A stretch of 64,000 bases of DNA from Alteromonas hispanica (GTDB taxonomy: Bacteria; Pseudomonadota; Gammaproteobacteria; Enterobacterales; Alteromonadaceae): positions 645,486-709,485 of the forward strand of contig NZ_JAAAWP010000001.1 in NCBI RefSeq assembly GCF_010500915.1, read 5' to 3'. A program made the translations under genes and the position numbers. Positions 38,290 through 47,621 of the stretch are shown one piece after another. The notes under the pieces are model-generated. The model worked only from the letters and a program-made list of their open reading frames with translations. It was not told the DNA's origin and did not search any database. How positions within the stretch are numbered: position 1 is the first letter of the stretch; each line of letters starts with the position of its first letter.

Positions 38290-38946
38290 CTATAACGCGA
38301 CTGGCAAATGCCCAGTCTTCACCCAAATAACAGTTTCTTCATCAACAAACGGATGATGCTGACTCATATGCGGGTTTCGCATCCAGGTCCCTGTTGGGTA
38401 TTCCCCAGCTTCGTCTTTAAATGTACCAGATAAAACAAATATCTCTTCACCGCCAAAATGACGATGAGGCTTAAACACCTCTCCCGCAGGCCATTTAACC
38501 AGTGCAACGTGCTCGTGTTCAAAGTTATGCAGAGGCATAACCTGCAATCCGCCCTGCCCCTGTAGCCATGGCGTATAATTTGTATCAACCCTAACTTCTT
38601 GAACATCACGTTGGTCGAACTGGTTTAATTTTACCAGTATCACACATCCTTCTTTACTAAACGGGCTATGCTTACTGCCAGGTGGATTACGTAAATAGGT
38701 ACCCGCAGGATAATCGCCGTGCTCATCGGAGAACACACCCTCTAGAACGAAAATCTCCTCGCCATAGGGGTGGCCGTGTTCACTAAAACTCGCGCCAGCT
38801 TCATATTTGACCACACTGGTAGTGTGCCCCGACTCTTTTGCTTCTCGTTCTAGCGGTTTACGCCACACCGTACTCGATGGCGACGCTTGCCACGGCATTG
38901 GCTGTGTATCAATCACCATCCGCTCATCAAAATTCATATTTAACAT
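38290..38946 (-). CDS. Double cupin protein, ChrR-like
   Basis: The 218-residue protein contains two tandem cupin_7-type domains of similar sequence: residues about 45-108, with EHGHPYGEEIFVLEG and RNPPGSKHSPF, and about 148-212, with PHRHFGGEEIFVLSG and RNPHMSQHHPF. Each keeps the HxH, Glu and downstream His ligands for a metal. The cupin half of ChrR anti-sigma factors is of this type, but the zinc-binding anti-sigma domain is absent here. A small-molecule enzyme (dioxygenase or isomerase) or metal-dependent sensor is possible. AGGA before the start supports the ATG at 38946. Confidence 0.8.
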   Translation of the reverse strand: MLNMNFDERMVIDTQPMPWQASPSSTVWRKPLEREAKESGHTTSVVKYEAGASFSEHGHPYGEEIFVLEGVFSDEHGDYPAGTYLRNPPGSKHSPFSKEGCVILVKLNQFDQRDVQEVRVDTNYTPWLQGQGGLQVMPLHNFEHEHVALVKWPAGEVFKPHRHFGGEEIFVLSGTFKDEAGEYPTGTWMRNPHMSQHHPFVDEETVIWVKTGHLPVAL

Positions 38947-38982
38947 GCTGCTTATCCTGGCTAACGTTTAAATTTTTCGCTA

Positions 38983-39035
38983 ATCGTTGGCGCTTATAGT
39001 TGACGCTTATATTTAGCACTTTTAGTTAGCGCCGT
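38983..39035. repeat. Degenerate 13-14 bp tandem repeat
   Basis: Decayed copies of a unit near GGCGCTTATAGTTA follow one another in the spacer between the cupin and flavin-reductase-like genes. Confidence 0.4.
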
Positions 39036-39047
39036 TACATCAAGAAT

Positions 39048-39671
39048 TTACTTTGCGTCTGGTCGACGCAATTCAAAATAGTTACTTTCACTAATAGAAA
39101 AGTAGTCACCCGCTCCGCCGCCGCGCATTACGGGCTCACCTTTCAGCGTTTTGTAAACACCATCTTCAATGAGCGATGTGTCGATATGCACACCTACGAC
39201 TTCTCCCATAATAAACCAGCTGTTTACCAGCTCGCCTTTTGCCGACTTTAACTGAGTGATATCGGTTACTTTGCACTCCATCGACACTAAGCTTTCTTTC
39301 ACTCTTGGAACCGCAACAACCTGACTACTAGCGGTACTTAAACCTGATGCTGAAAACTCGCTTTCCTCAGGAGAGAGTGGCCTGCTGGTTTCGTTCATGG
39401 CATCTACAAGATGCTTAGAGACAAGGTTCCAGCAAAACTCACCGGTTTCGCGAGCATTATTTAGCGAGTCTTTATCGCCCACACTTGAAAAGCCGATAAT
39501 GGGTGGCGTGTAATTTAGTGCATTGAAAAAGCTGTAGGGCGCCAGATTAAGAACGCCTTGAGTAGATTGTGTGGAAATCCAACCAATAGGACGAGGAGCA
39601 ATAATGGCATTAAACGGATCGTGGGCTAAGCCATGTCCGTCTTTCGGTTGATAAAAATGTATTGAAGACAA
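39048..39671 (-). CDS. Flavin-reductase-like FMN-binding split-barrel protein
   Basis: The 207-residue protein has the flavin-reductase-like features: N-terminal NAIIAPRPIGWISTQS, PYSFFNALNYTPPIIGFSS, the DKDSLNNARETGEFCWNLV stretch and the C-terminal GEVVGVHID. Such proteins bind FMN and may supply reduced flavin to an oxygenase or act on small flavin-linked substrates. TTG start with AAGGAA upstream. It lies next to the cupin gene on the same strand with 101 bases between, and no oxygenase is adjacent. Confidence 0.82.
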   Translation of the reverse strand: MSSIHFYQPKDGHGLAHDPFNAIIAPRPIGWISTQSTQGVLNLAPYSFFNALNYTPPIIGFSSVGDKDSLNNARETGEFCWNLVSKHLVDAMNETSRPLSPEESEFSASGLSTASSQVVAVPRVKESLVSMECKVTDITQLKSAKGELVNSWFIMGEVVGVHIDTSLIEDGVYKTLKGEPVMRGGGAGDYFSISESNYFELRRPDAK

Positions 39672-39850
39672 AACCGTTCCTTCACAAATATTGTTAGTTT
39701 ATTTATTGTAGCTATAGAGATTTATCCTTCACAAATAATCGTGACTGCATCGCTATTCACATTAAATATGTTCTATCAGTGATAATACGCGTATTTTTCA
39801 TTCTCGATCGTTTATATCGACCCTTTAAATTACTCACAATAAGGTGGTAA

Positions 39851-40408
39851 ATGGCTATTCGCAATGTTGCATTTTCTCGAACTCGTTTAACCGAACTCAT
39901 GGTGCCGTCTTACGCCAACTTCGGCGGCAAGGTACACGGAGGGGTTATTTTATCGTTGATGGACAAAGTAGCCTATGCATGTGCCAGTAAGCACGCTGGC
40001 GCTTACTGCGTTACCGTAACCGTTGATGGGGTAGAATTCTTACAGCCTGTTGAAGTAGGTGATTTATTGCATTTAGATGCCACTGTGCATTTTGTAGGTA
40101 ACACGTCGCTTGTGGTAGGCATAAAAGTAACCACTGAAAATATTAAATCTAACGATGTGAAACACACAAACAATAGCTTTTTCACCATGGTGGCAAAAGA
40201 CGATGATGGAAAGCCGGTGCAGGTACCTGAGTTAGAGTTAACCACGCACCAAGAAATGCGTCATTTTGTGACTGCAATAAGACGAAGCAAAATTCGTAAA
40301 GAGGCACAGATAAAACTTCAGCGCGATTACGACACGTTTATCCCAGAAGAAGATTTTGCGTTAGTAGACAAGCACCGAGGCAACATCACGTTTGACAAGA
40401 ACAGTTGA
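39851..40408 (+). CDS. Acyl-CoA thioesterase, hotdog fold
   Basis: The 185-residue protein has the hotdog thioesterase core with the active-site segment YANFGGKVHGGVILSLMDK, the VDGVEFLQPVEVGDLL strand pair and NTSLVVGIKV. This is the YciA/BACH-type group that hydrolyses acyl-CoAs. The last 45 residues are a charged helical extension. AAGGTGG upstream supports the ATG. It diverges from the flavin-reductase-like gene. Confidence 0.88.
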   Translation: MAIRNVAFSRTRLTELMVPSYANFGGKVHGGVILSLMDKVAYACASKHAGAYCVTVTVDGVEFLQPVEVGDLLHLDATVHFVGNTSLVVGIKVTTENIKSNDVKHTNNSFFTMVAKDDDGKPVQVPELELTTHQEMRHFVTAIRRSKIRKEAQIKLQRDYDTFIPEEDFALVDKHRGNITFDKNS

Positions 40409-40424
40409 TGTTAAAAGAGGTGTT

Positions 40425-40466
40425 CTTAAAAGAGCTGGCTTAAAGGAGCTGGCTTAAGGGAGTTGG
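40425..40466. repeat. 14-bp tandem repeat, three copies
   Basis: CTTAAAAGAGCTGG, CTTAAAGGAGCTGG and CTTAAGGGAGTTGG follow each other without gaps, starting 17 bases after the thioesterase stop. Confidence 0.8.
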
Positions 40467-40567
40467 TTTCAAGAGAGCTAACCTTTAAAAACGTGTCATA
40501 AGAATGTGGCTAATGTAGAGCATTAGTGAGCGTTAAACGTATAGCGTTAACAAACAAGAATATAAAG

Positions 40568-40605
40568 AAACCTCGCTGCACATTAGAGCGCAGCGAGGCT
40601 TTTTT
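40568..40605. terminator. Bidirectional terminator between the thioesterase and TonB-receptor genes
   Basis: CCTCGCTGC pairs with GCAGCGAGG around a ten-base loop, with a T-run on the plus strand and a shorter one on the minus strand. Confidence 0.8.
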
Positions 40606-40637
40606 AAGGCAAAGTATCAGGCGGTGTTAACCCATTA

Positions 40638-43208
40638 TTAGAAGCTATAAGATACCTTACCGTAAACATAGCGCCCGGTGAAACCGTATGGCGAAAAGCT
40701 TGAATACGGGAATATATTCGAGAACGTTGTAACTTCGTCTACAAGGTCTCGTGTTGCTTCTGGATAAACATCAAAAATGTTGTTCGCGCCCACCGACACA
40801 GCGAGTTGGTCGGTAATAGCAACGCGTACATCAAGGTCGGTAATCCACTCAGACGGTATTATCTCGTTTCGTGCTTCAACCGATGACGGGTCTTCAACCT
40901 CGCCGTAGCGAGTTGTTCGCAGCGTGGTTGAATAGATATCGTAAGACCAGGTAACGCCTAGGTTAACTTTGCTATCTGGAGCGCTTGTCTCAAATCGGCG
41001 TAACTCTACATCTGAGAATAAATTGCCTTGATCAAAGCCTGCCCCCTGAAGCACTGCTGGTGCATCCAAAATATCAGTAACTTCATTGTCGTTAAAGTTA
41101 ACCCCTGCATTAAAATTAAATGCACCAAAATCTGAGGTATTCAGCGTGTAGGTGGAAACAATGTCTACCCCTTCGGTTCTGGAATTAATCGCGTTTAAGA
41201 AGAACCTTGCGCGGGTAGCACCGGTACCTTCAAGCAGGCTTTCGATAGCTTGGCCTGACAGGTTGTTCGACAACACAATGCGATCATCAATATCAATGCG
41301 ATAGAAATCTACCGTTAAGTTGAAGTCTGCAGTGGGTGAATAGGTAAAACCGGCACTGTAGTTATTCGACTCTTCTGCGTCGAGACCCGGGCTACCAAGG
41401 GCTTGTGCCACATCACTAGAAGGCGCAAATGTACCTGTTTCCGTCGGCTCACCGTCAACAAACGTGGTAGCCACCGAGGTAAAATACTGCTGCTGTAGCG
41501 AAGGCGCGCGAAAACCAGTTGATACCGACGCGCGAAGAGCAAATGCATCACTTAGGGTATATCTTTGAGTTACCTTCCAATTAAATGTACTACCAAAATC
41601 AGAATAATCTTCAAAACGACCGGCAACCGCAACATTCCAATTCTCAGTTACGTCAGCTTCTAAATCCACATAAATACTGTAGTTGTTTCGGCTGTTGTCT
41701 CCCGCTGAAGCAGGGGTGAAACCAGGGAATACCTGAGAGCCCGCAGCACCAAAAGGTCCGTCAACTGGGTCAGTCACTACACCGCCTGGCCCAAACGTGC
41801 CTTGTATGTACGAGTTCTCTTCGCCCGCCGTAATGTCGTAACTCTCGTAGCGATACTCGGCGCCCATAGCAAAGTTCATTTCGCTATAAAAAACACCCGT
41901 ATCTACTAAGCGAGAAGCATCGGCGTTGAATATTGTGGTGTTGTATTCAAGTGTGCCGGCATTAAAATCTGTCTGACTTGATGGGCCTAGTGAAGTGTTT
42001 AAGCTATTCACAACGCTGTATTCAAGTTCATTCCCACCGTGAGTAAGTGACAAATCATAATTCCAGACTTCACCGTATCCCTTTATGCCTGTGATAAGCG
42101 ACATATCTGAGATATCTGTTTGAATAGATGGAAGAAAGCCGTTGGGATAAATATCTAAAACGTTTCGGCTATCTTGTGCGCGACGGTAAAAACCACCACC
42201 CAATGAATCACGGCTACTTAGCCCAGCTGTAGCATAAAATTCAATGTCATCGGTAATAGCTCTACCCGCATTAACAAATAGCGCATAGTCTTCAACTTCA
42301 CCATTACCGTACACGTGATTGTAACGATTAACCGTTAATTCTCTCTCATCGATGTTTCCGTTCGCATCACGAGAATAATTTTCTCTAGGGTCGAAGTCTG
42401 CCCTATTTGCTTGACCTCTGTCGCGGTACTCTGCAGACACATTAACAAAACCGTCGTCGCCCCATTCAAAGCCAACATTGCCGCGCAAGGTAAAGGTTTG
42501 ACCGTCGGTGAGTTCTCTATCTGAACCTGTGTTAAATGCCAGGTCACCTTGCTCATTGGTAGAAACACTTTCTAGGTTAGGTACACCGTCCATTGTAGTG
42601 ACGTTTGCACCGTAAGTTGCTGAAATGTTGCCGCCTTCACTGGCATCTTTCAATACAATATTGATAACACCTGCAATAGCATCTGAACCATATTGCGCAG
42701 CTGCTCCGTCACGCAATACTTCAATACGTTTAATAGCGTTTGCTGGAATCGCGTTTAAATCAACGGCCGATGAGCCGCGACCTACCGAGCCGTTTAAGTT
42801 TAACAGCGCAGAGGTGTGGCGACGCTTTCCGTTTACCAGTACCAATGTATGATCGGGTGCAAGGCCGCGAAGCTGCGCCGGACGCACGTGGTCGGTACCA
42901 TCGGTAATAGACGGCTGTGGAAAGTTAAAACTCGGCAGCAACTGATTAAGGATCATATTGGTTTCAGTAAGACCCGTTGCTTCTATAGAAGATGCATCAA
43001 TAATGTCGATAGGCACTGGTGAATCATTAATGGTGCGTCCTACTCTGCGAGAACCCACAATTTGAATTTGTTCAATGTCTGTTTCAAGGGCAGCCTGCTC
43101 TGGAGACTGCTGCTGAGCAAGTAATGATGAAGAAAAGGCAGCTCCTGCCACTGCACTTGCAATTATTGAAAGCTTAAAAGCCATGACGCCATGTTTTGCT
43201 TGTTGCAT
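40638..43208 (-). CDS. TonB-dependent outer-membrane receptor
   Basis: The 856-residue protein has a signal peptide (residues 1-35, ending SSSLLAQ), a TonB-box-like IEQIQIVGSRR and a plug domain (about 55-190). The plug contains the typical QLRGLAPDHTLVLVNGKRR and RIEVLRDGAAAQYGSDAIAG, then INIVLK. A 22-strand-type barrel ends in YVYGKVSYSF with the terminal aromatic residue. It is a gated, energy-dependent importer. The substrate is unknown: no siderophore, B12 or sugar genes are next to it, and I see no Fur-box-like sequence upstream. AGGA before the ATG at 43208 decides the start. Confidence 0.92.
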   Translation of the reverse strand: MQQAKHGVMAFKLSIIASAVAGAAFSSSLLAQQQSPEQAALETDIEQIQIVGSRRVGRTINDSPVPIDIIDASSIEATGLTETNMILNQLLPSFNFPQPSITDGTDHVRPAQLRGLAPDHTLVLVNGKRRHTSALLNLNGSVGRGSSAVDLNAIPANAIKRIEVLRDGAAAQYGSDAIAGVINIVLKDASEGGNISATYGANVTTMDGVPNLESVSTNEQGDLAFNTGSDRELTDGQTFTLRGNVGFEWGDDGFVNVSAEYRDRGQANRADFDPRENYSRDANGNIDERELTVNRYNHVYGNGEVEDYALFVNAGRAITDDIEFYATAGLSSRDSLGGGFYRRAQDSRNVLDIYPNGFLPSIQTDISDMSLITGIKGYGEVWNYDLSLTHGGNELEYSVVNSLNTSLGPSSQTDFNAGTLEYNTTIFNADASRLVDTGVFYSEMNFAMGAEYRYESYDITAGEENSYIQGTFGPGGVVTDPVDGPFGAAGSQVFPGFTPASAGDNSRNNYSIYVDLEADVTENWNVAVAGRFEDYSDFGSTFNWKVTQRYTLSDAFALRASVSTGFRAPSLQQQYFTSVATTFVDGEPTETGTFAPSSDVAQALGSPGLDAEESNNYSAGFTYSPTADFNLTVDFYRIDIDDRIVLSNNLSGQAIESLLEGTGATRARFFLNAINSRTEGVDIVSTYTLNTSDFGAFNFNAGVNFNDNEVTDILDAPAVLQGAGFDQGNLFSDVELRRFETSAPDSKVNLGVTWSYDIYSTTLRTTRYGEVEDPSSVEARNEIIPSEWITDLDVRVAITDQLAVSVGANNIFDVYPEATRDLVDEVTTFSNIFPYSSFSPYGFTGRYVYGKVSYSF

Positions 43209-43696
43209 AGTGATAATTCCTGAGTATGAATATGTGTAATGTGTTTGCGTAATACGTTTGTGTAGTTTGTTTATGATGGCCTGTAAAAAATCAGTCATAA
43301 AAACTCATACAAAGTACGCGCAAGCCTGAAGGCACAGAGACAAAAACTGCCTGAGAAAAGTTATTATTTTTAGGTGATTAATTGAGTGCACGCGTCAGCA
43401 AATAGTTATAACGCGTTCTGCTGCCCACTCACTCATGTCATTCTTTCTTATTTTTTAATTCTGTTGCTTTGAACTTTCGGGCGAAGTAAATCACAAAATA
43501 TAGACGTAAAACAATACTAAAGTAGTAATACCTTATTCTGAAAATAATAGATGGCGTTTATCTAAACTTATTCTATTCACATATCATTTGTGAACCACAT
43601 GCCTTTATTAGTCATACAAAAGTCACATAACTGTCACTCCTTTGTAGCGAAGCGAATACAAAGTGAAAAAAACAAAAACAGACAAGAGTAGTTATT
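43209..43696. other. Spacer upstream of the TonB receptor
   Basis: This 488-base A/T-rich spacer must carry the TonB-receptor promoter on the minus strand and that of the small gene at 43697 on the plus strand. I see a short ATCATTTGTGA palindromic patch near 43578 but no convincing promoter, operator or RNA gene. Confidence 0.4.
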
Positions 43697-43879
43697 ATGA
43701 TGGAAACACAATCTTCAGTTCACCTTTCATGCTTCATTGAAGCTATCGCTCTGGCGAAACACGAACAATGCGAAACCCGCGATGAGCTAAAGGCACTGCT
43801 GGAGCAAAAAGGATATAAAGATACAGTTGCTTCGCATGCAGTAAAGGAAATTTCTCCGCAATATCTGGCAGCTTCCTAG
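43697..43879 (+). CDS. Possible 60-residue protein
   Basis: A short frame starting ATG ATG, with GAGTAG upstream. It encodes an acidic-to-neutral helical protein (CETRDELKALLEQKGYKDTV) with no signal peptide. Composition is protein-like and a terminator follows 66 bases after the stop, but there is no domain I recognise. It may be a small regulatory or DNA-associated protein, or a chance frame. Confidence 0.45.
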   Translation: MMETQSSVHLSCFIEAIALAKHEQCETRDELKALLEQKGYKDTVASHAVKEISPQYLAAS

Positions 43880-43944
43880 TTTTTAACCCCAAATCTGCTT
43901 TAAAACTTTTTAAGTGACCCAGAGCTCTTCACTAAAGCCTTCAC

Positions 43945-43972
43945 AAAAACGGAAGCGATGCTTCCGTTTTGC
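43945..43972. terminator. Bidirectional terminator between the 60-residue gene and the AhpD-like gene
   Basis: AAAACGGAAGC and GCTTCCGTTTT pair around a three-base loop, with an A-run and a T-run outside. Confidence 0.85.
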
Positions 43973-44025
43973 AAGACTTTATTACCCGAATAGAGCTTAG
44001 TGCTCAAGTGTACTAACTCAGGCAA

Positions 44026-44577
44026 CTACTTAGGTGACCACTCAAATTTTTTGAATGGTTCATCAACTGGTGTATCCGCAAGGTGGTTCGTGTAATTGCT
44101 CATCACCTTCTGCGCTAAAATCAGCACAATTTCTAGCAGTTGTTTATGCTCGTAGCCCGCTTTATAGAATGCATCGAGCTGCGACTTATCTGCATTGCCT
44201 CTGCCTCGAGTTAGTGCAAGCACAGTTTCTTTCAGTGTATTTAGCTTGTTATCAGATAGAGTTTCGTCATTGCGTAACTCCTCAATCAGTTCATCGCTCA
44301 CTTGCATACTTTTCGCGATACCCGTATGCGCAGGAACACAATAATGACAAGCGTGTTCAACATTCACTGTTTGCCATACAACAGTAAGTTCTTCCGCATT
44401 AAACGAAGTGTCTTGTGCTAACTTGTGTAGTACTTGATAGCCTTCAAGTAACGTAGGTGCCTCGGCCATAACTGCGTGTAAATTTGGCACCATACCAAAT
44501 GCTTTTTCTGAATTATCCAAAAGAGATTTAGATGCTTCTGGCGCAGATTCTTTTGTATGTAGAGTAAATTCTTTCAT
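44026..44577 (-). CDS. Carboxymuconolactone-decarboxylase/AhpD-like protein
   Basis: The 183-residue all-helical protein has the AhpD-type redox motif with Glu74, Cys77, Cys80 and His84 (VEHACHYCVPAHT). This motif is linked to peroxidase or thiol-disulfide activity rather than true decarboxylation. GGAG before the ATG at 44577 supports the start. It diverges from a TetR-type gene. A TetR-like operator overlaps its likely -35 element, so it is probably that regulator's target and may respond to an organic or oxidative stress signal. Confidence 0.85.
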   Translation of the reverse strand: MKEFTLHTKESAPEASKSLLDNSEKAFGMVPNLHAVMAEAPTLLEGYQVLHKLAQDTSFNAEELTVVWQTVNVEHACHYCVPAHTGIAKSMQVSDELIEELRNDETLSDNKLNTLKETVLALTRGRGNADKSQLDAFYKAGYEHKQLLEIVLILAQKVMSNYTNHLADTPVDEPFKKFEWSPK

Positions 44578-44690
44578 ATCTTTCTCCTGTTACTAGAAGC
44601 CGATGCAATAGCGCGGCTTTTCAAGTGTCGTTCTAACGCTAGAGCTCTTTAAAATTTTTTTGAGCAGACTGTTTTGCTAGCGATGGACTG

Positions 44691-44718
44691 ACAATATCAC
44701 AAATGAACGACTGTTCAA
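44691..44718 (-). promoter_or_regulatory. Promoter of the AhpD-like gene overlapping an operator
   Basis: On the minus strand, TTGAAC (44713-44718), a 16-base spacer and TATTGT (44691-44696). The -35 overlaps the TGAAC-N4-GTTCA palindrome at 44704-44717. Confidence 0.55.
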
Positions 44719-44740
44719 GCATTATCTGAACGATCGTTCA
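44704..44740. promoter_or_regulatory. Two TetR-type operators, 23 bp centre to centre
   Basis: TGAACGACTGTTCA at 44704-44717 and the perfect palindrome TGAACGATCGTTCA at 44727-44740 share the half-site TGAAC/GTTCA. They lie upstream of the AhpD-like gene. Confidence 0.75.
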
Positions 44741-44874
44741 AAAAGCTTTGTAGTTGGAGGCCCTTAGTTTAAAAATACCCTGCTAGCGCTTTGCTTCCAT
44801 GGCAGTAAGGTTAAAAGGTAGATTGCAGCAACATAGGCAATTAGACTTTACCTCAAGGCCTATTTATGGATAAT

Positions 44875-44888
44875 TGAACACATGTTCA
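44875..44888. promoter_or_regulatory. Third TetR-type operator, before the tetR start
   Basis: TGAACACATGTTCA has the same TGAAC-N4-GTTCA pattern and ends 25 bases before the regulator's start codon, as expected for autorepression. Confidence 0.7.
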
Positions 44889-44913
44889 AACTACAAATCT
44901 TCAACACCAAGCT

Positions 44914-45498
44914 ATGAAACAGACTCACCAAGAAGCCATCGAGAAAGCCACAGTATTATTTTGGAAACGAGGTTTTCAAGGAGCGGGAATGCGAGACATT
45001 CAGCAGGCATTAGATATGCGCCCTGGTAGTATTTATGCTCGATTTCAAAGTAAGGAAGGTTTGTTTAAGTTAGTAGTCGAGAAGTATGTTGAAAATAGCA
45101 AAGCACAATTACAATGCGTTGCGAATAGTAATACTCCTCTCCAATCGCTGGGTGATTTTTTTAAAAGCGCATTAATAAACCCAGATGAAATGCGGTATAT
45201 GCGCCAGTGCCTTTTGGTTAAATCTATTGCTGAATTAGACCTCATCGGAGAAGTAGGACAAAAAGCCGTGTTAGACGGCATGGTGTCTCTCAATGATTGC
45301 TTCGCATTGGTTGTAGAAAAAGCGATATTATTGGAAGAGTTGTCAAATACTACTCCTGTTGATATGGCAGCGAACTGGCTACAAAACCAATTTGTAGGTT
45401 TAAGAGCTTTTGCAGTTATACAGTCTGATAACGACGCTATCGAACGTATGATAGATAAGGTACTTTATGATTTAACAACACAATGGCCTGAAAATTAA
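44914..45498 (+). CDS. TetR-family transcriptional regulator
   Basis: The 194-residue protein has the TetR N-terminal helix-turn-helix (residues 7-50: ATVLFWKRGFQGAGMRDIQQ, then DMRPGSIYARFQSKEGLF) and a helical ligand-binding domain with cysteines at several positions. The YARFQSKEGLF helix resembles the AcuR/YxaF-like group. Three operators of one pattern lie between it and the divergent AhpD-like gene. It is not BetI-like in sequence, so I do not assign it to the betBA genes downstream. No good ribosome-binding site is visible before the ATG. Confidence 0.88.
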   Translation: MKQTHQEAIEKATVLFWKRGFQGAGMRDIQQALDMRPGSIYARFQSKEGLFKLVVEKYVENSKAQLQCVANSNTPLQSLGDFFKSALINPDEMRYMRQCLLVKSIAELDLIGEVGQKAVLDGMVSLNDCFALVVEKAILLEELSNTTPVDMAANWLQNQFVGLRAFAVIQSDNDAIERMIDKVLYDLTTQWPEN

Positions 45499-46118
45499 CA
45501 CCTGCCCTCCCCGTTTCCCCCTGCAACGTCTCGCGCAGGTGTGCAAATACAGTGCTTCACACTGGGTTAAATAATTTGGTCGGCAAACGCGTTACCGTAC
45601 AAATAATCTGCACTCTTTCTCCCTATAACACTGTCAGTGTTCGCTCTCAGTGCCCGTCCTCATTAGTCGCTCTCATTAGTCGCCTTAATTTGCAGTCCTC
45701 GTTAGTCGTCTTAATTAAAGCCTCTCAATGAATCACTTCAATTAAACACTTTCTAAACCATTAGAGCACTTTTTAATATTTCTGGGTTTATATAAACAAA
45801 ACATTAGGTTAGCACCACCAAATCCATCGAGATGGGGCCTTAAAACCAGTAATCACCTATCTTCAAGTTGAAACAATAGTTAGAACACTATACAATTTAT
45901 TTTTATTGAACGGCCAATTAAAATAAATAACACAGTATTGAAAGCACTAAATATGGGGTTCGTAGCCACGAGCACCCAGCAATAGAGCGGCAATATGTGA
46001 ATATTTTTTGAAGGGGCAATGTGTTTAACACTAATGGTTTTACTCATAGGTTTTGAACCACATACCCATAATTTAGTTGGCTCGTTATTTAGCCCGTTTT
46101 AAAAGTAGGAGTTTATGC
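45499..46118. other. Long spacer between tetR and betB
   Basis: This 620-base spacer has no credible gene. An inverted pair CACCTGC (45499-45505) / GCAGGTG (45535-45541) directly follows tetR. At about 45656-45716 there are decayed 15-20 bp repeats built on CATTAGTCGCCTTAATT. At 45895-45928 lies an imperfect palindrome, ATTTATTTT / AAAATAAAT, around GAACGGCC, which could be a regulatory site for betB. Confidence 0.5.
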
Positions 46119-47585
46119 ATGTCATTACCAACTTATCAGAATTTCATTCATGGCAAGCCGTTGGCAAACAAAAGCAAAGAAACCTTTGCCGTTACGAACC
46201 CCGCTACCGATGAAGTGATTTATCACGTCGAAGTTGCTGATGAGTTTATCCAACAAGAAGCAATTAAAAGTGCAAAAGAAGGCTTCGCGTTATGGTCATC
46301 AATGATGCCAATTGAAAGAACGCGAATTCTGAATAAGGCGGTTGCACTGCTTCGAGAGCGTAATGATGAACTGGCAAAAGTTGAAGTGCTCGACACCGGT
46401 AAGCCAATTCAAGAAGCCGATTGTGTTGATGTGGAAACAGGCGCTGACGTTATTGAATATTATGCTGGGCTTGCTCCTACTCAATTAGGCACTCAACAAC
46501 CCGTTGGTGAAGACTTTTTCTACACACGTAAAGAAGCCTTAGGTATTTGTGCCGGCATTGGCGCCTGGAACTACCCCCTACAAATAGCGTGCTGGAAGTC
46601 GGGCCCTGCCCTTGCTGCTGGAAATGCCTTTATTTTTAAACCCTCTGAAGAAACGCCTATGGGCGCACTCAAACTTGCAGAGATATTTATTGAAGCAGGC
46701 GTGCCGGCTGGCGTCTTTAACGTTGTTCAAGGTGCCGCGGAAGTTGGTCAATGGCTTACGTCTTGCCCTGATATTGAAAAAGTATCGTTTACTGGCGAAG
46801 TAGGCACAGGCAAAAAAGTAATGCAAAGTGCCGCAGCGTCTAACCTTAAAGACGTCACAATGGAACTGGGTGGAAAATCTCCACTACTTGTATTTGATGA
46901 TGCCGATATTAGCCAGGCAGTAAGTGCCGCCATGTTGGGTAACTTCTACACTCAAGGCGAAGTTTGCACTAACTGTACTCGCGTTTTTGTTCAGCGCTCG
47001 GTATACCAAGCATTTATTGACGAGCTGAAAACCCGAACTGAAACCAATATTGTTATGGGTGACCCACTCGATCCTAATGTGAATTTAGGTGCACTTATCT
47101 CTAAAAAGCATCAAGAGCTGGTGCTTAACTACATAGCCAAAGGCAAAGAAGAAGGCGCTACATTAATCACCGGTGGTAAGGCGGCATCGCCACAGTCTGC
47201 TCCTAATGGCTACTTTGTAGAGCCTACTATATTCACCGACTGCACCGATGATATGACTATAGTAAAAGAGGAAATCTTTGGCCCTGTGATGAGCGTGCTA
47301 GTTTTCGATGACGAAGACGAAGTTATCGCTCGCGCTAATAACACCGAACTCGGTTTAGCTGCAGGTGTGTTCAGTAAAGATATTCAACGTGCTCACCGCG
47401 TTATACATCAAATTCAGGCAGGTATCTGCTGGATTAATTCATACGGTAACTCTCCTGCTGAAATGCCTGTAGGTGGTTACAAACAGTCTGGCATAGGGCG
47501 TGAAAACGGCGTCGAATCTCTCAATAGCTATACCCAAACAAAATCGATTTATGTGGGTATGAGCAACATCGAGAGCCCGTTTTAA
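46119..47585 (+). CDS. betB: Betaine aldehyde dehydrogenase
   Basis: BetB oxidises betaine aldehyde to the osmoprotectant glycine betaine with NAD(P). The 488-residue aldehyde dehydrogenase has the cofactor segment [33 protein letters not shown], the general base in [11 protein letters not shown] and the catalytic cysteine in [12 protein letters not shown], followed by [14 protein letters not shown]. The ATG at 46119 has GTAGGAG upstream; the longer frame is unlikely. It lies 36 bases before betA. No betI lies beside it. Confidence 0.93.
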   Translation: MSLPTYQNFIHGKPLANKSKETFAVTNPATDEVIYHVEVADEFIQQEAIKSAKEGFALWSSMMPIERTRILNKAVALLRERNDELAKVEVLDTGKPIQEADCVDVETGADVIEYYAGLAPTQLGTQQPVGEDFFYTRKEALGICAGIGAWNYPLQIACWKSGPALAAGNAFIFKPSEETPMGALKLAEIFIEAGVPAGVFNVVQGAAEVGQWLTSCPDIEKVSFTGEVGTGKKVMQSAAASNLKDVTMELGGKSPLLVFDDADISQAVSAAMLGNFYTQGEVCTNCTRVFVQRSVYQAFIDELKTRTETNIVMGDPLDPNVNLGALISKKHQELVLNYIAKGKEEGATLITGGKAASPQSAPNGYFVEPTIFTDCTDDMTIVKEEIFGPVMSVLVFDDEDEVIARANNTELGLAAGVFSKDIQRAHRVIHQIQAGICWINSYGNSPAEMPVGGYKQSGIGRENGVESLNSYTQTKSIYVGMSNIESPF

Positions 47586-47621
47586 GACACACGTTTAAAC
47601 GCAAACCTTTGAGGATTCATT

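Noticed and set aside
43209..43696. A Fur box before the TonB receptor.
   Set aside because: No sequence close to the GATAATGATAATCATTATC consensus is present, so iron control is not supported.
44914..45498. TetR gene as BetI, the regulator of betBA.
   Set aside because: The recognition region and ligand domain do not resemble BetI, and all three operators face the AhpD-like gene and tetR itself.
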